Below are positions 49,701 through 61,190 of a stretch of DNA of 64,000 nt, piece by piece. Origin of the DNA: Porites lobata (taxonomy: Eukaryota; Cnidaria; Anthozoa; Scleractinia; Poritidae); the NCBI GenBank assembly GCA_942486035.1, contig CALNXK010000031.1:3372001-3436000 (forward strand). The letters run 5' to 3'. The notes under the pieces were generated by a model. That model did not search any database. It was not told where the DNA came from and saw nothing but the letters and a program-made list of their open reading frames with translations. The translations under genes were made by a program, and so were the position numbers. Position 1 is the first letter of the stretch, and the number at the start of each line of letters is the position of its first letter.

Positions 49701-52700
49701 GAATGAAACATGAAGAACTTTAAAAATCTCACAACAATGAGATGTTAAGAATTAGTGTGTTCCTGGGACAGTCTGCTTATCAGTGTTATTAGCAAGTCGG
49801 TTAACTATGAAGTAGTTAGATATAAAAAAGGTAACCTTTCCATGGCTTGGAGCCATCTAAAATCAAAAACCAAATATTCCTATATTCCTAGAGATGTAGG
49901 CTTTCACTCAACTAAACAGGGACTTCCTTGACTAAAAACAAATGTATCCCGATCTTGACACGTTAATTTTGAGCAATTGTATCCCCCTCAGGACACAACA
50001 TCACGTGACCAAAGCATGGTGGAAAGTGACGTGACAGAAGGCGGGAAAAAAACACTGCCAGTTTTCACGCTCGTGAATGAAAACAAAAAAACAAACATAA
50101 AAACCGTAAGCTAAAAAGCAACAAATTTCCAAGTTATCCCAGAAGAGAAACAGCAGCTACTGGAGTAAAAAGATGCATATAACACCTAAGAATAGTTAAG
50201 AAAGGAAGGAAGGAAAGTCATTCACTTGGCGATTTTAAAAAATAAATTTGTTCTTACAAGTACCAACAATGTTTTGATTCGCTCTACTTATTCTTTGCTA
50301 CTTTTGAAGTGAAAGTCTAAGAATAAAGCAAAAAACTTAATGTCAGGTCTCTTGGGAAACCAATTAGTTTTGTTATCTAAGGGGTCTCAAAAAAACAAAA
50401 CTGTTTCTCTGGGGACCTGACATTCAGTGTATATTGTGATATCCTTTTGATAATGACTTGTTGATGTTATTAAATCCACTTCCTTACCATTTCTCTTCAC
50501 AAGAATGTTCTTGCTTTTTAAGTCCCGATGTGCAATCGCAGGTTTACCCTGGGTACCAACAATCTCTATATGGAGATGTGCTAATCCACTGGAAATAGAG
50601 ACACACAACTTAAGCATTGCCTCAACATCCAAAGTAACAAACTGAAGGTAGTCATACAAAGACCCTCTCTCCAGGTAGTCAGTTACAAGCCACAGCTGGG
50701 TCCAAGCACCATTATCTTTGTTATCTGCTGCTACAAAGCCTGAGAGGATAATTCATTTAACATTATTAATTAAAACGTTACTTCCCGAGCATCTTTGAAC
50801 AACACTTGTATTGTCAGTGAGCTCTCTGTCATAGCTGCATATTATTATAGTTCTAACTTATTACTCTTGCAATAAAAATAGTCTGTGCCTTTTCTTTGCA
50901 CTATTCTCTTCATGAACAGTACGTTCTCACTAGTAAGATGTATATATTTATGAATCCCCCTAATAAATCCTGTTTGGCCCCTTCCACTCCACTCGCCCCC
51001 CTCCTCAAACAAAATTCCATAAGTTATTGTTTTCAAATGCTCTTGGGAATATATAAAGTCCATCCTGGACGGCTGCAAAACTAGTGTTTATTGTAACACA
51101 AAGCAGAGTGTTTTGAATATAGAGAATAGGTCAGTGGTCCAAAATGCAAGGTTAAGGTGGCCTGAAACGTTTTACCATTAACATATTTCGATGATTTTTG
51201 GCATCTTTAATGAAGAATGGTGGGCCTTTAGGAAAAAATGTTATTGATTTTCTTGTACGTATAAAGATACATGTATCAGCAACTACTTAAACCTGCATTA
51301 TCACAAAAAATGTACTCCATACATGCAACTTTGAAATCCTATGACATATTCCCCTAACATCAGTAAAACACGTAAGGGCTTTTTAGTTTTGTATCTGCGC
51401 GTTTAAAGACAATATTGTGACCACATAGGATGCTGTTCAAATTTAATCTTTAAATGTTAGGATAAGTTTATTTAGTTAGTTCAGTTTACTTATTTTATAG
51501 AAATACATGACAAGAATCGCCAGGAAATGGCAGGAAAGCCCAAAGAAACCAAGAGGCTTATACAACGTCGGCTTTCCCTATTAAATTACAAAATTTAATT
51601 TAACTGACCGGCGAAGGCAGAGTAAAAATAGTACGAAGGAACAAGGCATCAAAAAAAAATTAAAATGGCGACCGGATGTACGTGTCTTTGGTCTCGATAC
51701 TTTTGGCCTTTAACTCTGTTTCTACTCTTGTACGTAACCAGCTGTGGCAATGAAGAGAAAGGTAAGGAAAGGTATTCCACAGACCAATGAGTTTTGGTTT
51801 CTTGTCTGCAAACGTCCTGGATGGACAAGTTTGTAAAGTCCGTCATTTTGGATTGTCCTTTTGTCGGAGAGGCCTCCTGGCGTCACGAGTACCGTATTAT
51901 CCGAATTCTGATTCTAGATATCAATTTACGTGTTTTACTGTTAGAGGAGACATTGAATTAAATCCTGGCCGTACAAGCTGCTCCGTTTGCAAAAAAGTAA
52001 TTGCCCGTAACCATCGAGCACTAAGTTGTGATCAGTGCACACTGTGGTGCCATATGAAGTGCAGTCGAGTGAAGCTCAGGGAGTACAAACGCCTCCAGCA
52101 AACTGGATTTGCCCAGCATGTTTTTTAACCGCCCTATCGCAGCAAAAAATATTGCCAATCAATCATTGACAACACTGACAACAGTGAAAACGGTGACACC
52201 TTTTGCTGATGCATCAATTTTGTTGGACGAAGGCGAACATTATGCAGAGACACTGAACACGTCAAACTTGTCAAACACCAGTGCGAATTCCCTTCCAGAA
52301 GTTATTAAATCAAGGAATGATGATGACCGAGAGATTCTTGTAATGCATAATTTTGAACATCAATGGAGTCCAAAATAAATTTGAGGAAGTGAAACAGCTT
52401 ATGAAAGAAATCAAAGCACAAGTCTTCTTTCCTACAGAAACAAAAATTGATGCATCTTATCCCACTGCTCAGTTCAAAATCAGTGGCTATGACATGCATC
52501 TACCCCAGTGACCGCACCAAGGGTGGGGTGGTATTATGGCATTTATATCCTCGAGAACGCCATCCACTAAATTACAATTTCACCTTAAATTTTCAACTAT
52601 TGAACCATTAATCGTTGAAGCCAAATTTGGAAAACATGATGCAGAAGTAGTTGGAATCTACAGACCCCAAAATCTATCGGTGAGCAATACTACCTCAGGT

Positions 52701-55700
52701 TAGAGCTAAACGACATCTGTATCTTTGCTGCACTTTAAAAGCATTTTGTTATAGTTCTTGGGGATCTCAACCTAGATCGCTTGAGACCTGAACGAAAAGA
52801 GGGCAAGATGTTTTTTCTTGCCTCAATGAGAAACCCACTAGAATAACAGACCACAGACCTTCTGGATATCATTCTCACTAAAAAGCCATACCTCTTTCAA
52901 GGGTGTGATGTTTTTAACCCAGAACTGAGGGACCATGCATTGGTATACCGGATATTGAAAATCAAGGCTACATAATTATCATTCAAGTAAAATTATCACC
53001 TTTCGAAATCTTAAAGGTATCCATGAAGAAGACCTGAAATACAATCTGCATATTGCACCGTGGCATGTTGGAGAAATTTTTGGTTGATCGAGGATAAGTG
53101 TAGCTTCTGGGAAGGTCTACTGAATCATGTCTTGGACGAACATGCGCCGTTTTTAAGAAGCTGAGAGTACGAGAACAAGACGTCCCTTACATGACAAGTG
53201 AATGGAAGAGAGCTATCAGAAACAAAAGGAAGTTCTCAAAACAATTCAGCAAAAACAGAAAACAGCTAAATCTGGAACTCAAGAACAAATGGCGCAAGGA
53301 GGCTACAAAGTTAAGATGCAAATCAATTAGGTCCTATTGGCAAAAGGTATGCAATAATCTGAGCTCTAAGGAATTCTACAACACCTTTAATCGCTTCTTA
53401 AACCGTAAAAAGGATGCATGTGCTGGGAACAACATCACTCTTAATATAAATGGTAAACCTTCTAAACATTGGAATTCTGATCTTATTATTTCTCCACAAA
53501 AGCAAACAACATTGACCGTACAGACACCCTAAACTTAACGGAAGAAAATTTTAGTGCACATGTTTGTGTAAAAAACATAAGGGAAACGTTGAGTGGATCT
53601 GATAGACGACCTTTCACCTTCTCCAGCTTAAAGCCAGCAGAGGTAATGAAAGAAATGGAATGTCTGAATGTCAATAAAGCTTCGGGTCACGATGGCTTGC
53701 CTCCCAGTCTCTTAAAAATGATCTCAAAGGAAGTTGCCCCTCACTATGGATGATTTTTAACACTTTCATAGAGAGGGCAGCATGGCCGAAAACTTGGAAA
53801 AGGGGAATATGGACTCCTGTATTTAAAAAGGATGACAGACAAGGCACAAGCAATTATAGACCAATCACTGTTTTACCTGTTGTGGGTAAAATTTATGAAA
53901 AGTTATTGAGCAAACAAATTACAGGGTTTGCAAATTTTATTGATGAGTGGAGTCGGTGTGACTTCTGCTTCACAAATTTTGGAGTCATTTTGTAATATTT
54001 GGAGTCAGGTATCACAACGAAAAAAGCCATTTTCAGACTTTCCGGCACGTGGTCCTGGCATGTATAAACTATCGTGAGGGATACACGAACTAGCTGTGAT
54101 GGTCCGCTGACCTGGAAAGCTCAAATCCATGATGGCGGTCATTGAGTAAACTTTGATCGTAATTTACCCTCTTCCTGTTTTGTCGTGCAGTATAATTCTT
54201 TAATTTCGATGATTTAATTAAGGTTTACAACGTTTACAATTAACGTAAATTGTATTTGTTGCGAAAAAGGCAAGGACAAAACTGTGTTTGTTACCGAAAA
54301 TTTCTGGAGTCGAAGTGGCTCCCTGTTTGTTACCGAAAATTTGTGAAGTCGAAGTGACTCCCTCCGTAACCTCAGTGGAGTCATCTGAACAATTTTGGCG
54401 TAAATTACGCCAAATTTGGCGTATTTGCGAACCCTGAAATTGCAAATTTCATGGACCCCATCCTCAGTGATAACTTAACAGCATATAGGAAAACACACAG
54501 CTGCAAGACAACCCTCATCCGACTTGTAGAAGAATGGAAAATGGAGCTAGATAGTGGAAAATTAGTTGGCATGTTACCTACTGATATGAGTAAGGCATTT
54601 GATTCACTTTACTCTCCCCTTCTTATTAAAAAATTAGAATCATATCGCTTCTCGGATAAAGCTCTAGACCTAGTTAGCTCCTACTTTATAAAGTCTTCTT
54701 CGAAACATGCGAAAAAATTAAAAAGAAAAACTAAAAACAGCTATCGCCTAGCCAGAATTCAAGTCTCTTTCATGTGCCTTATGTGAAACAAATGAAAAAA
54801 AAACTAAAAATAGATATCGCCTAGCCGGCTATAGAGGATTAATTGTTGCACCGATTTTACTTCAGTTAGTAACTATGTCTGGCTATGGCCCTGCTCATTC
54901 AGGCTTCAGTTATGTAAGTCTCAACTCTTATTTCTTAAAGGCCTCGCCAAGAATCAGGTCTGTGGGATATTTCATATGTGAGATATTCGGAAAAACGGTT
55001 CACCCAAATTTATAAAACTTTGTATGGAGACGCCATGTTTGTGTCTCTTTGAGGGGCACAAATATGGCTGCTAGAAAACAACAGAAACATCCGTTTTTGA
55101 GTTTTCCAAGTAATGCGTGAATTCATCGCTTGAAAAATTCATAAAGGATTAAAGTGATATTTATTCTGAGACAAGGAATGTTTAGATAGCAAAATCTCCC
55201 AAAATTGATAATGTTTTAAACCAACTAAAGAGCCTTCTTCCTAGCCGCCAGCTAAATGCCGCGTCACACGAAAGCCTAGAAATTCAAACGTCCTCTATCG
55301 CAAAACGAAGAACCCTTTCGAACCAAAACTTTGTTTAAATAAAGGTGTTTAGGTGCTGTATTACCTCATGAAACTCAGAAACTGAGAAGAATCGATAGTT
55401 TCTTAGTTTGAGTTTTGGTGACGTCATGTGAAAACCGAGAAAATTAGCAAAATATAATCTATTTTAGTGTCCGCGTCCGCTTAATAGAGGTGTCCGCTGA
55501 ATAGGGGTTTGTTATAAAGGGAAATATGAGAGATCAATTTCGGGACCCAGTTTAGTGTCTGCTTAATAGAGGGTGTCCGCTTAGTTGGGGGTCCACTTAA
55601 TATAGGTTTCACTGCACTAAGCTTAACATACTTCGTTTTCTTCGTCATTTCGCAGTGTAGTGGTATAATTATTTTGGTATTTTAGGAGTTTGGGAAGATT

Positions 55701-57309
55701 TGAAATAACAGGCTGTCAAAATGACGAATATGTCTGCAGCTATGTTTTCCTTTTGTTACGATTAATTTGTATAGAAAGTAGGGAACAAATACACAGCAAG
55801 AATGATAAAATAGAAGTTGTCTACATGTAAGTTTTACCCGGCATGATGTTTTAAAAAGAAAACATTTTTTTAAAATAAAGTTCCACCATTCTTCATTGTA
55901 CAATTACAAAACATAATCAACACTGTAATAGATACATTTGGGCAGGGCTCTTTTAACACCAACTAGTTTAAAAGCATTCCACTCAGGTCAAATCAAGTAA
56001 AAGTATATAATATTATTATTTAAAAAAGGAAAAACAGTAAGAGTATACAAAATGTAAGTTGTCATACCTAACAGATTTTCGTGCCGCAACATGGTTGTCT
56101 GATAGATTTCTGCTTCACGAAACCATGAGCACTCATCTCGAGATGAGAAAATCTTGACTGCAACACTCTGACCTCGCCAGAGCCCTTTGTAAACTTCACC
56201 AAACCTTCCTTTACCAATGAGTCCCACCAGATGAATTTGTCTAGCTATTGTCCGTTGAACTAATAAAGGCAATCCCGAGCCACTTCCTGTAAAAAAAAAA
56301 ACCATTGTTCAGTTAAAAATGTGTTTCAAAAGACAACAGACAGAGACAGTTTTATCTATTTTTTAAGTCTGCACCATACTACCATCTACTATCACGGGTT
56401 TCAAATCAAGCTGGCGACCACTGGAGTTCATGTCATTCATTCATTTGTTTTTTTAGTCACTCACATTGCATAATAATAAAACGATACAAGAGGTGTTAAT
56501 TAAATTTTAAGTTGTCTAAATAAGCTGGGAGCATATATTAATAGGCTTCCATAAGCTATATTACAAAGGCTTACTTGAATGCAGAGCGTACAGAAAACAT
56601 AAAACTTAAGCGACAGAACGACTTCAGATATTTTTAAAAACAAATATGGAAGAGGAGCTGATTAGTGTAACTGGTAAAGAATTCCAGATTGTTGGTCCTC
56701 GATAAAGGATACTGAACTGCTTAATATTAGTTCCACAAAAATGAGGTCTATACTGAGAGGCTAGTAGAGTTTCATAACGGTGAACCTGGTTACTACTTAA
56801 AAAGAGTTTATGAAAAGCTAAGTTTGCTAAATAATTGGGTGGTATATGCTACATAGTGAGCTTTTGATATAAGCCACACTATGCGCTTTTGCAAAAGGCA
56901 AATACACTTTAGGTTAGAATAATAGGTGGAGGACCAGGCAACATTACAGTATGTTACGCAGGGATTTACTGGAGAGTAATATAAGGTCAGAAACAATTTG
57001 GATGATAGATAATAGTGAGCTTTTGCAATAATCCTCACAGTTTTCGAGATCTTTTGAGAAACAAAAACTAAAATGAGATTTCTTGGAAAGGTGCTGATCA
57101 ATGATAATTCCTAAGAGTTTCCATCACTTGCTTGATTATAGTATTCCATAACAAGAGGAACAGTAACATTAATTTTCTTTTGCCTCGGATAAAAAAATCG
57201 TAAAGTTCGTTTTAGTCAAATTGAGAGATCACTTACCTGTATTCGAAACCTGTTTTAAATTAGAAATATTTTGACAGATTTTATCCCTCAATTTAATACT
57301 TCCAAATTT
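46603..57309 (-). CDS. TGF-beta/activin type I receptor (ALK4/5-like) Ser/Thr kinase, 3' part
   Basis: Exons high to low: 57237-57309 (probable), 56068-56286, 50488-50739, 48445-48797, 46603-46734. Phases agree. Readable parts: GS box [16 protein letters not shown], Gly loop [12 protein letters not shown], catalytic Lys in [12 protein letters not shown]45 loop [12 protein letters not shown], catalytic loop [19 protein letters not shown] in [19 protein letters not shown], and C-terminal [12 protein letters not shown]. The protein would sit in the plasma membrane, be activated by a type II receptor through the GS box, and phosphorylate R-Smads. The NKDNG L45 loop matches the Smad2/3 (activin/TGF-beta) class rather than BMP receptors. 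Signal peptide, ectodomain and transmembrane exons are not recognised and may lie beyond 57.3 kb or outside the window. Confidence 0.9.
47117..47908. mobile_element. 792-bp MITE in the last receptor intron
   Basis: Left TACAGTGGCCGTATTACTGG and right CCGTAAGGCGGGTCTCCACTGTA pair imperfectly, TA-flanked. TGGCCGTATTA.CG words recur near the right end. A smaller element is nested at 47277-47396. Confidence 0.65.
47277..47396. mobile_element. 120-bp nested MITE
   Basis: TGAAAGTGCACAA at the left and TTGTGCACTTTCA at the right are perfectly inverse. AT-rich interior. Sits inside the 792-bp element. Confidence 0.7.
48445..48797 (-). CDS. Receptor exon: activation segment and C-lobe
   Basis: 353 nt, acceptor TTTGGTAG|G, donor GATCAG|GTACTT. 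Encodes [76 protein letters not shown] and [13 protein letters not shown]. Confidence 0.93.
49364..49640 (-). mobile_element. Penelope-like element tail (minus orientation)
   Basis: Same tail as at 26.0 kb, read on the minus strand ([20 protein letters not shown]). The hammerhead-like core keeps TGACT and CTGAAGA, but GAAAC has become GGAAC and stem II no longer pairs. Lies in a receptor intron. Confidence 0.68.
50488..50739 (-). CDS. Receptor exon: L45 loop to catalytic loop
   Basis: 252 nt, acceptor TCCTCTCAG|G, donor AAATG|GTAAGG. Encodes [51 protein letters not shown] and [15 protein letters not shown]. Confidence 0.93.
51900..54700 (+). mobile_element. LINE (L2/CR1-like) with PHD-like head, endonuclease and partial RT
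   Basis: Plus strand, inside the receptor intron between exons at 50.7 and 56.1 kb. Head: [16 protein letters not shown] and then [12 protein letters not shown] (zinc-finger-like Cys/His pattern, 51945-52070). Endonuclease: [20 protein letters not shown] (52755) and [13 protein letters not shown] (52910). [22 protein letters not shown] (53850-53910), a MITE, then [20 protein letters not shown] (54450) and [19 protein letters not shown] (motif A, 54575). The reading ends near 54690, before motifs B and C, so the 3' end is missing. Several frameshifts. Confidence 0.85.
53922..54436. mobile_element. 515-bp hAT-like MITE inside the LINE RT
   Basis: Ends CAGGGTTTGCAAAT and ATTTGCGAACCCTG are inverse with one mismatch; flanks AAATTA (53916-53921) and AAATTG (54437-54442). 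Removing it rejoins LSKQI and ANFMDP. The interior has a 40-bp tandem repeat (GTTACCGAAAATTT..GAGTCGAAGTGRCTCCC). Confidence 0.82.
54725..54826 (+). repeat. Direct repeat at the LINE break
   Basis: AAAAACTAAAAACAGCTATC and AAAAACTAAAAATAGATATC, each followed by GCCTAGCC, lie 74 bp apart just past the truncated LINE. Confidence 0.5.
55460..55618. mobile_element. MITE fragment (GTCCGCTTAATAGAG family)
   Basis: Repeats of GTCCGC.TAATAGAGG and an end ATATAGGTTTCACTGCA, like the element at 41528-41912. Only one end is clear. Confidence 0.5.
56068..56286 (-). CDS. Receptor exon: GS box and kinase N-lobe
   Basis: 219 nt, acceptor TTTTTTTACAG|G, donor TTAG|GTATGA. Encodes [55 protein letters not shown] and [13 protein letters not shown]. 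Confidence 0.93.
56700..57120 (-). mobile_element. LINE C-terminal RT fragment
   Basis: The minus strand reads [20 protein letters not shown], then [20 protein letters not shown] and [20 protein letters not shown], the post-catalytic region common in CR1-like LINEs. Located in a receptor intron. Confidence 0.75.
57237..57309 (-). CDS. Probable juxtamembrane exon of the receptor
   Basis: 73 nt with strong acceptor TAGTTTTTTTCAG|A and donor ATACAG|GTAAGT. Encodes [20 protein letters not shown] then VSNT(G). Phase 1 out fits the G|GA start of the next exon, giving NTGSGSGLP. Supported by signals and phase; the sequence itself is not conserved. Confidence 0.55.
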
Positions 57310-58325
57310 CTGAAAAAAACTAGCCAGCTCTTATGTGACGTAAAAAATACCATAAGCTTCAGATTAAGTTTATGTTTTCCTCCAAAATAGTACTGAAAAT
57401 TATCCCTGCATTGCTTAACATGTTCATCGCTTTTAATTTCTTCGTTCCCACACTGTTGGGAATTGTGTTTCTTGTAAAAGTGGGATCAAGTACCCTGCTA
57501 GCAGAGCTTTTTTTCCAACAAGCTTTTTACCCTATTTACATCGCTTGCTTGTTTACTTGACTCCTTTACGTTCACACAGATTGCTTGCCTATTGCATCTT
57601 TGAATCAAAGCAAGCAATCTTCATTACTCTATTTAGGCGATGTCTAAATGAAAAGTAAGCCGCCCTCCCCAAACCCTTTTCAATGGGATTGTTTTGGTTT
57701 AAAAACTACATGTAACGTGTAATTCTGGTGTTACCCTATAAAACAGCATCGGGTGAGGGGAGGAATGGAAATGGTCATTCATTTGGTGACAGTTTCTGTT
57801 AATTTTTGCTAGGTTGACAGGAAAAACAGCTATTTTGTGTCTCAACCCGTTTTGTTGGAAGGTACAGTCAAGCGACTCAAGTATTAAATTGCTACTTTTA
57901 CATACGTCTAGGGTAATTTAAAACTGCTTGCTTCAACATGCAATTTGCAACTTTATAACTCACACGACCATGACATACCTACGTCTAAAAGCAAAAGTCT
58001 TGATTTCTGAAGCGGGTGTATCCAAGACAATCTTAATTGTGGAAACTTAAGACGAGAAACTATTTGCACTGCATTGTAGTGAAATTACATTACAGCCCAT
58101 TTGTGTTTCTTTGTTAACTTTCCATTGATCGGTGGTAATTATTAGCCAGGTGCAAACATTGAAAAGGTTACCTTTTCATTTCAAATGCACGAACAAGACA
58201 GTGGAGAATTTTGTCAGCTGTTTGATTCTTCCTTTCTGCGCAGATACGTTTCGAAAGGGCAAATTTTATTTTATCACAGAAGTAAGTGAGGATTAAGTTT
58301 AAGCCGTTTGTCACAGTCTATGGCG
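57310..58325. other. Sequence upstream of the last recognised receptor exon
   Basis: AT-rich. I searched for an ectodomain or transmembrane exon ending in phase 0 and found none I could support. Confidence 0.4.
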
Positions 58326-58760
58326 TACAGTAATAGCCCGCGTATAAGAACCTGAATTTTTCAATTTAGCCTAAATAGGTTCTTATATAAATGGTACTTA
58401 AAGCAAATTTAGGCTACCGAGGTTCTTAAAATAGGTTCTTATATTTTCATATGAATTTCATCTGAATATACTATATATATTATAAATATCATCTGATAAT
58501 ACAGTATAAATCATTTATTTGTACCATAGAGCAATGCCTATGTAGGCAGTTCAGTGAAGGTACAGCATATGTCCTAGATGATGATCTTAATTCAGCAGTT
58601 TCTACCTATACACTTTTACAGCAACCCCACTGATAAGAACCTAACTTTGCAATAATAAATTTTAGCCTAAATAGGTTCTTATGTGGAGGGGGCTTAAAAT
58701 GAAAATTTTAGCCTAACAGGTTCTTAAAACCCAGGTTCTTATACGCGGGCTATTACTGTA
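58326..58760. mobile_element. 435-bp MITE with long TIRs
   Basis: TACAGTAATAGCCCGCGTAT at the left and its exact inverse ATACGCGGGCTATTACTGTA at the right, continuing with AAGAACCT. TAGCCTAAATAGGTTCTTAT words repeat inside. TA at both edges suggests a Tc/mariner-type insertion. Confidence 0.85.
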
Positions 58761-59441
58761 TACTTCATTATCCTTGAAACAGAAAGCGGTCTGTCTGAAA
58801 AATGTGTTCCTTTAGAGATCAGTCAAGTTCATTAGCCCTGTAGGGGTTTCACATGTTGTAGTTCAAATGTAATCTTTAGTTTGAACATTTCAAACCGGTT
58901 TAGATTTTTCAAACTGGCAAACTGGTTAGAATTTTTTAAACACATAACTCCTTCTAACTAACTAAGTGCCTGCAGCTAATTATGGAAATCAGCACAACCT
59001 ACAGATTAGTTAGTTATCGAGATAAATTATGTTCATGATTGATCTTGTAATTGACTAATCTGTAGGTTGCGTGCAATGCATGATTTCCAACAACATATTT
59101 ATCAATTTACATATGGTTGACGGAAGAAAACAAGTAACTCGTATACTCGCGTATACTCGCTCTACTTTATGTATTGAGCACTGTTTTACGGATTTCAAGT
59201 TCAAACCTCTTATTTATCAATTTAGGTTCCTTGCGACCGTGTTGTTTGTTATTTTCCTCAAAACAATGTACAATAAAACAATTATCAGATTCGGTTTTTG
59301 TTATATCCTAGACAATCAAGGTCTCACTAAGTGTTACCAGCCTTGGCCTTTGGCCTGCAGTAACTGAGGAAAAAACAGTTATTATTATAATGACACATTT
59401 GAACATCAAAGTGCCTTTCTACCCTTCAGGTAGCAAGAAAT
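58761..59441. other. Spacer between the MITE and the DIRS element
   Basis: Contains a small inverted repeat: ACCTACAGATTAG near 58997 and CTAATCTGTAGGT near 59057, loop about 45 bp. Nothing else recognised. Confidence 0.4.
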
Positions 59442-59580
59442 TAACCAACTGCCTCGCTTAAGTGGAAGGTGGGTGCCCGGGATACCCAGGGGCTTCCACT
59501 GTGGCCAGCCAGCCCCTAGATAGAAAAACTGCCCCCATGGCTGGCAAATCCCCGCAACCCAGCCATGAGCCCCCATTCCA
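59442..59580. repeat. DIRS direct repeat, copy 1 (139 bp)
   Basis: Identical, as far as I can read, to 59984-60122. Contains GGGTGCCCGGGATACCCAGG. Confidence 0.9.
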
Positions 59581-59753
59581 GGCACCCGTCACACTGATCA
59601 AACAGTGGAAGGAAGAAAAATAGGGATGGGAGGGGGGGAAGACGCTAAATGAACCGCTCCACAGACCACTGCACAAACGCTCGATGAACAACTCGCAGAT
59701 CCTAGCCATGTACAAAGCTACCACACACCATGTGGGCCTGCACTTATGGGATT

Positions 59754-59950
59754 GACCGCTGGATGCCCGCTACGCTCGTGGGCCGCTTGACCGCTAAGCT
59801 TGTGGACCGCTAGACCGCTTAACTTGTGGACCGCTCAACTGCTAAGCTTGTGAACCGCTTGACCGCTATGCTTGTGAATTGCTTGACCGCTACGCTTGTG
59901 AACCGCTTGACCGCTACGCTTGTGAACCGCTTGACCGCTAAGCTCGTGGT
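59754..59950. repeat. 24-bp tandem array between the DIRS repeats
   Basis: About eight units of GACCGCTAAGCTTGTGAACC+GCTT with a few variants. On the minus strand they translate as an 8-residue repeat (SVAVKRFT), but no start or context supports coding. Confidence 0.85.
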
Positions 59951-59983
59951 GGTTAACTTAGTTAAATTACATTTAACCAAATA

Positions 59984-60122
59984 TAACCAACTGCCTCGCT
60001 TAAGTGGAAGGTGGGTGCCCGGGATACCCAGGGGCTTCCACTGTGGCCAGCCAGCCCCTAGATAGAAAAACTGCCCCCATGGCTGGCAAATCCCCGCAAC
60101 CCAGCCATGAGCCCCCATTCCA
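59984..60122. repeat. DIRS direct repeat, copy 2 (139 bp)
   Basis: Second exact copy, adjoining the recombinase end. Split direct repeats of this kind are known from Ngaro/PAT-like members of the order. Confidence 0.9.
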
Positions 60123-60273
60123 AGCCGAAGGGACTCTCCAAGCTGACGCAGCCAGATCGGAGAGGGAAAGAGGGGCTCAGGGCTGGGGGAAGCCCTGGCC
60201 CCAAACTACCCAAGTCCCGAGGCACCCTACAAGGACAACTAGGAAAAGAGAAAGATACACAAGAAAATACCTG

Positions 60274-61190
60274 TCAAGTGAGAAGGTTTGCTACCCCCAC
60301 GATAGTACTGACGGGAGTGTGAATATAAATCTGATACGCATCGCTGGACCATCTGCCAAGTGTCTTGATGAGGTGATCTGGTAAGCCACGAGAGGCTGCT
60401 GAAGTAGCAGCGCCAATGCGGAAGCTATGACCGGTGTAGCAACCAGTGACCCCAGCAGCGGAGAAGATAGACTGAATACTGGATGTCAGCCATTGGCGAT
60501 GTAGAGGGGTGCCATCAGAGAGAAGGAAGAGTGGGCCAGGAGTTGAGCCACGGACGTGTAGATACTGGGTAAGGGCGCGCACAGGGCAGAGATCACGTTT
60601 ACCAGCACAAATGTAAATATGGCAACCTTGGCGAAAGGGGTCCGTCTTAGAGCACTTAATATGAATCCTGAAGCTGCTAGGATTGACTAGGGAATCTGCT
60701 TGGACATCACTGACAGCAAGGTGGATGTCAGGATTGAAGGGAGAGTTGACAGTAAACTCACCAGCACGTAAGAAACCAAAAAACCCGAGACAGCAGGCAG
60801 CCCAAAGCATTGTATGGTTGTAGTCAGAGAAGTTCAAGGACTGGAAGATAATGTGCATCAGCTCGATTGTGATGGGTTGGCGCTGACGCTTATTTGAGCC
60901 TTGGTGACGTTTGATGCCCCGCAACACCCGCTGTAACCAAGGCAACCAACCAGCGGAGAAGGATGACCCTCCTCAATGTGAAGGGACCGAATTGCTGAAA
61001 GGTAAACCTTTATGGATGAATGGTGAAGAGTATCAGCAAGATGACAGCAGAAACGGATGAGCACGTCTTCACTGGCTGGAAGAGCTGATCCCGAAGGAGA
61101 TAGGCTATTGTCCTGAGCACAGAAATCCAAGAAGCGGCATTGGGCAGAAGCATAGACTTTCCTAGTGGAGGGGGCAAGACCCTGAGTCAA
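60274..61190 (-). pseudogene. DIRS tyrosine recombinase (frameshifted)
   Basis: The N-terminal SAM-like part LAPSTRKVYASAQCRFLDFC and IKVYLSAIRSLHIEEG lies at 61190-60960. The catalytic part runs to 60274: LGFFGFLRAGEFT (Arg I), KTDPFRQG, GHSFRIGAATSAASRG (HxxR) and WSSDAYQIYIHTP (nucleophile Tyr). A one-base shift near 60945 separates them. The R-H-R-Y set is intact, so decay is recent. The ORF overlaps the RNase H stop by a few bases and has no ATG of its own at 61190 (TTG). Confidence 0.88.

Noticed and set aside
59754..59950. CRISPR-like or coding octapeptide repeat
   Set aside because: The 24-bp units abut with no unique spacers, the genome is eukaryotic, and the frame has no start or context; it is a tandem array in a DIRS end.
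60274..61190. Prophage or integron integrase
   Set aside because: The linked RT with YLDD, RNase H and DIRS gag motifs show it is a DIRS retrotransposon recombinase.
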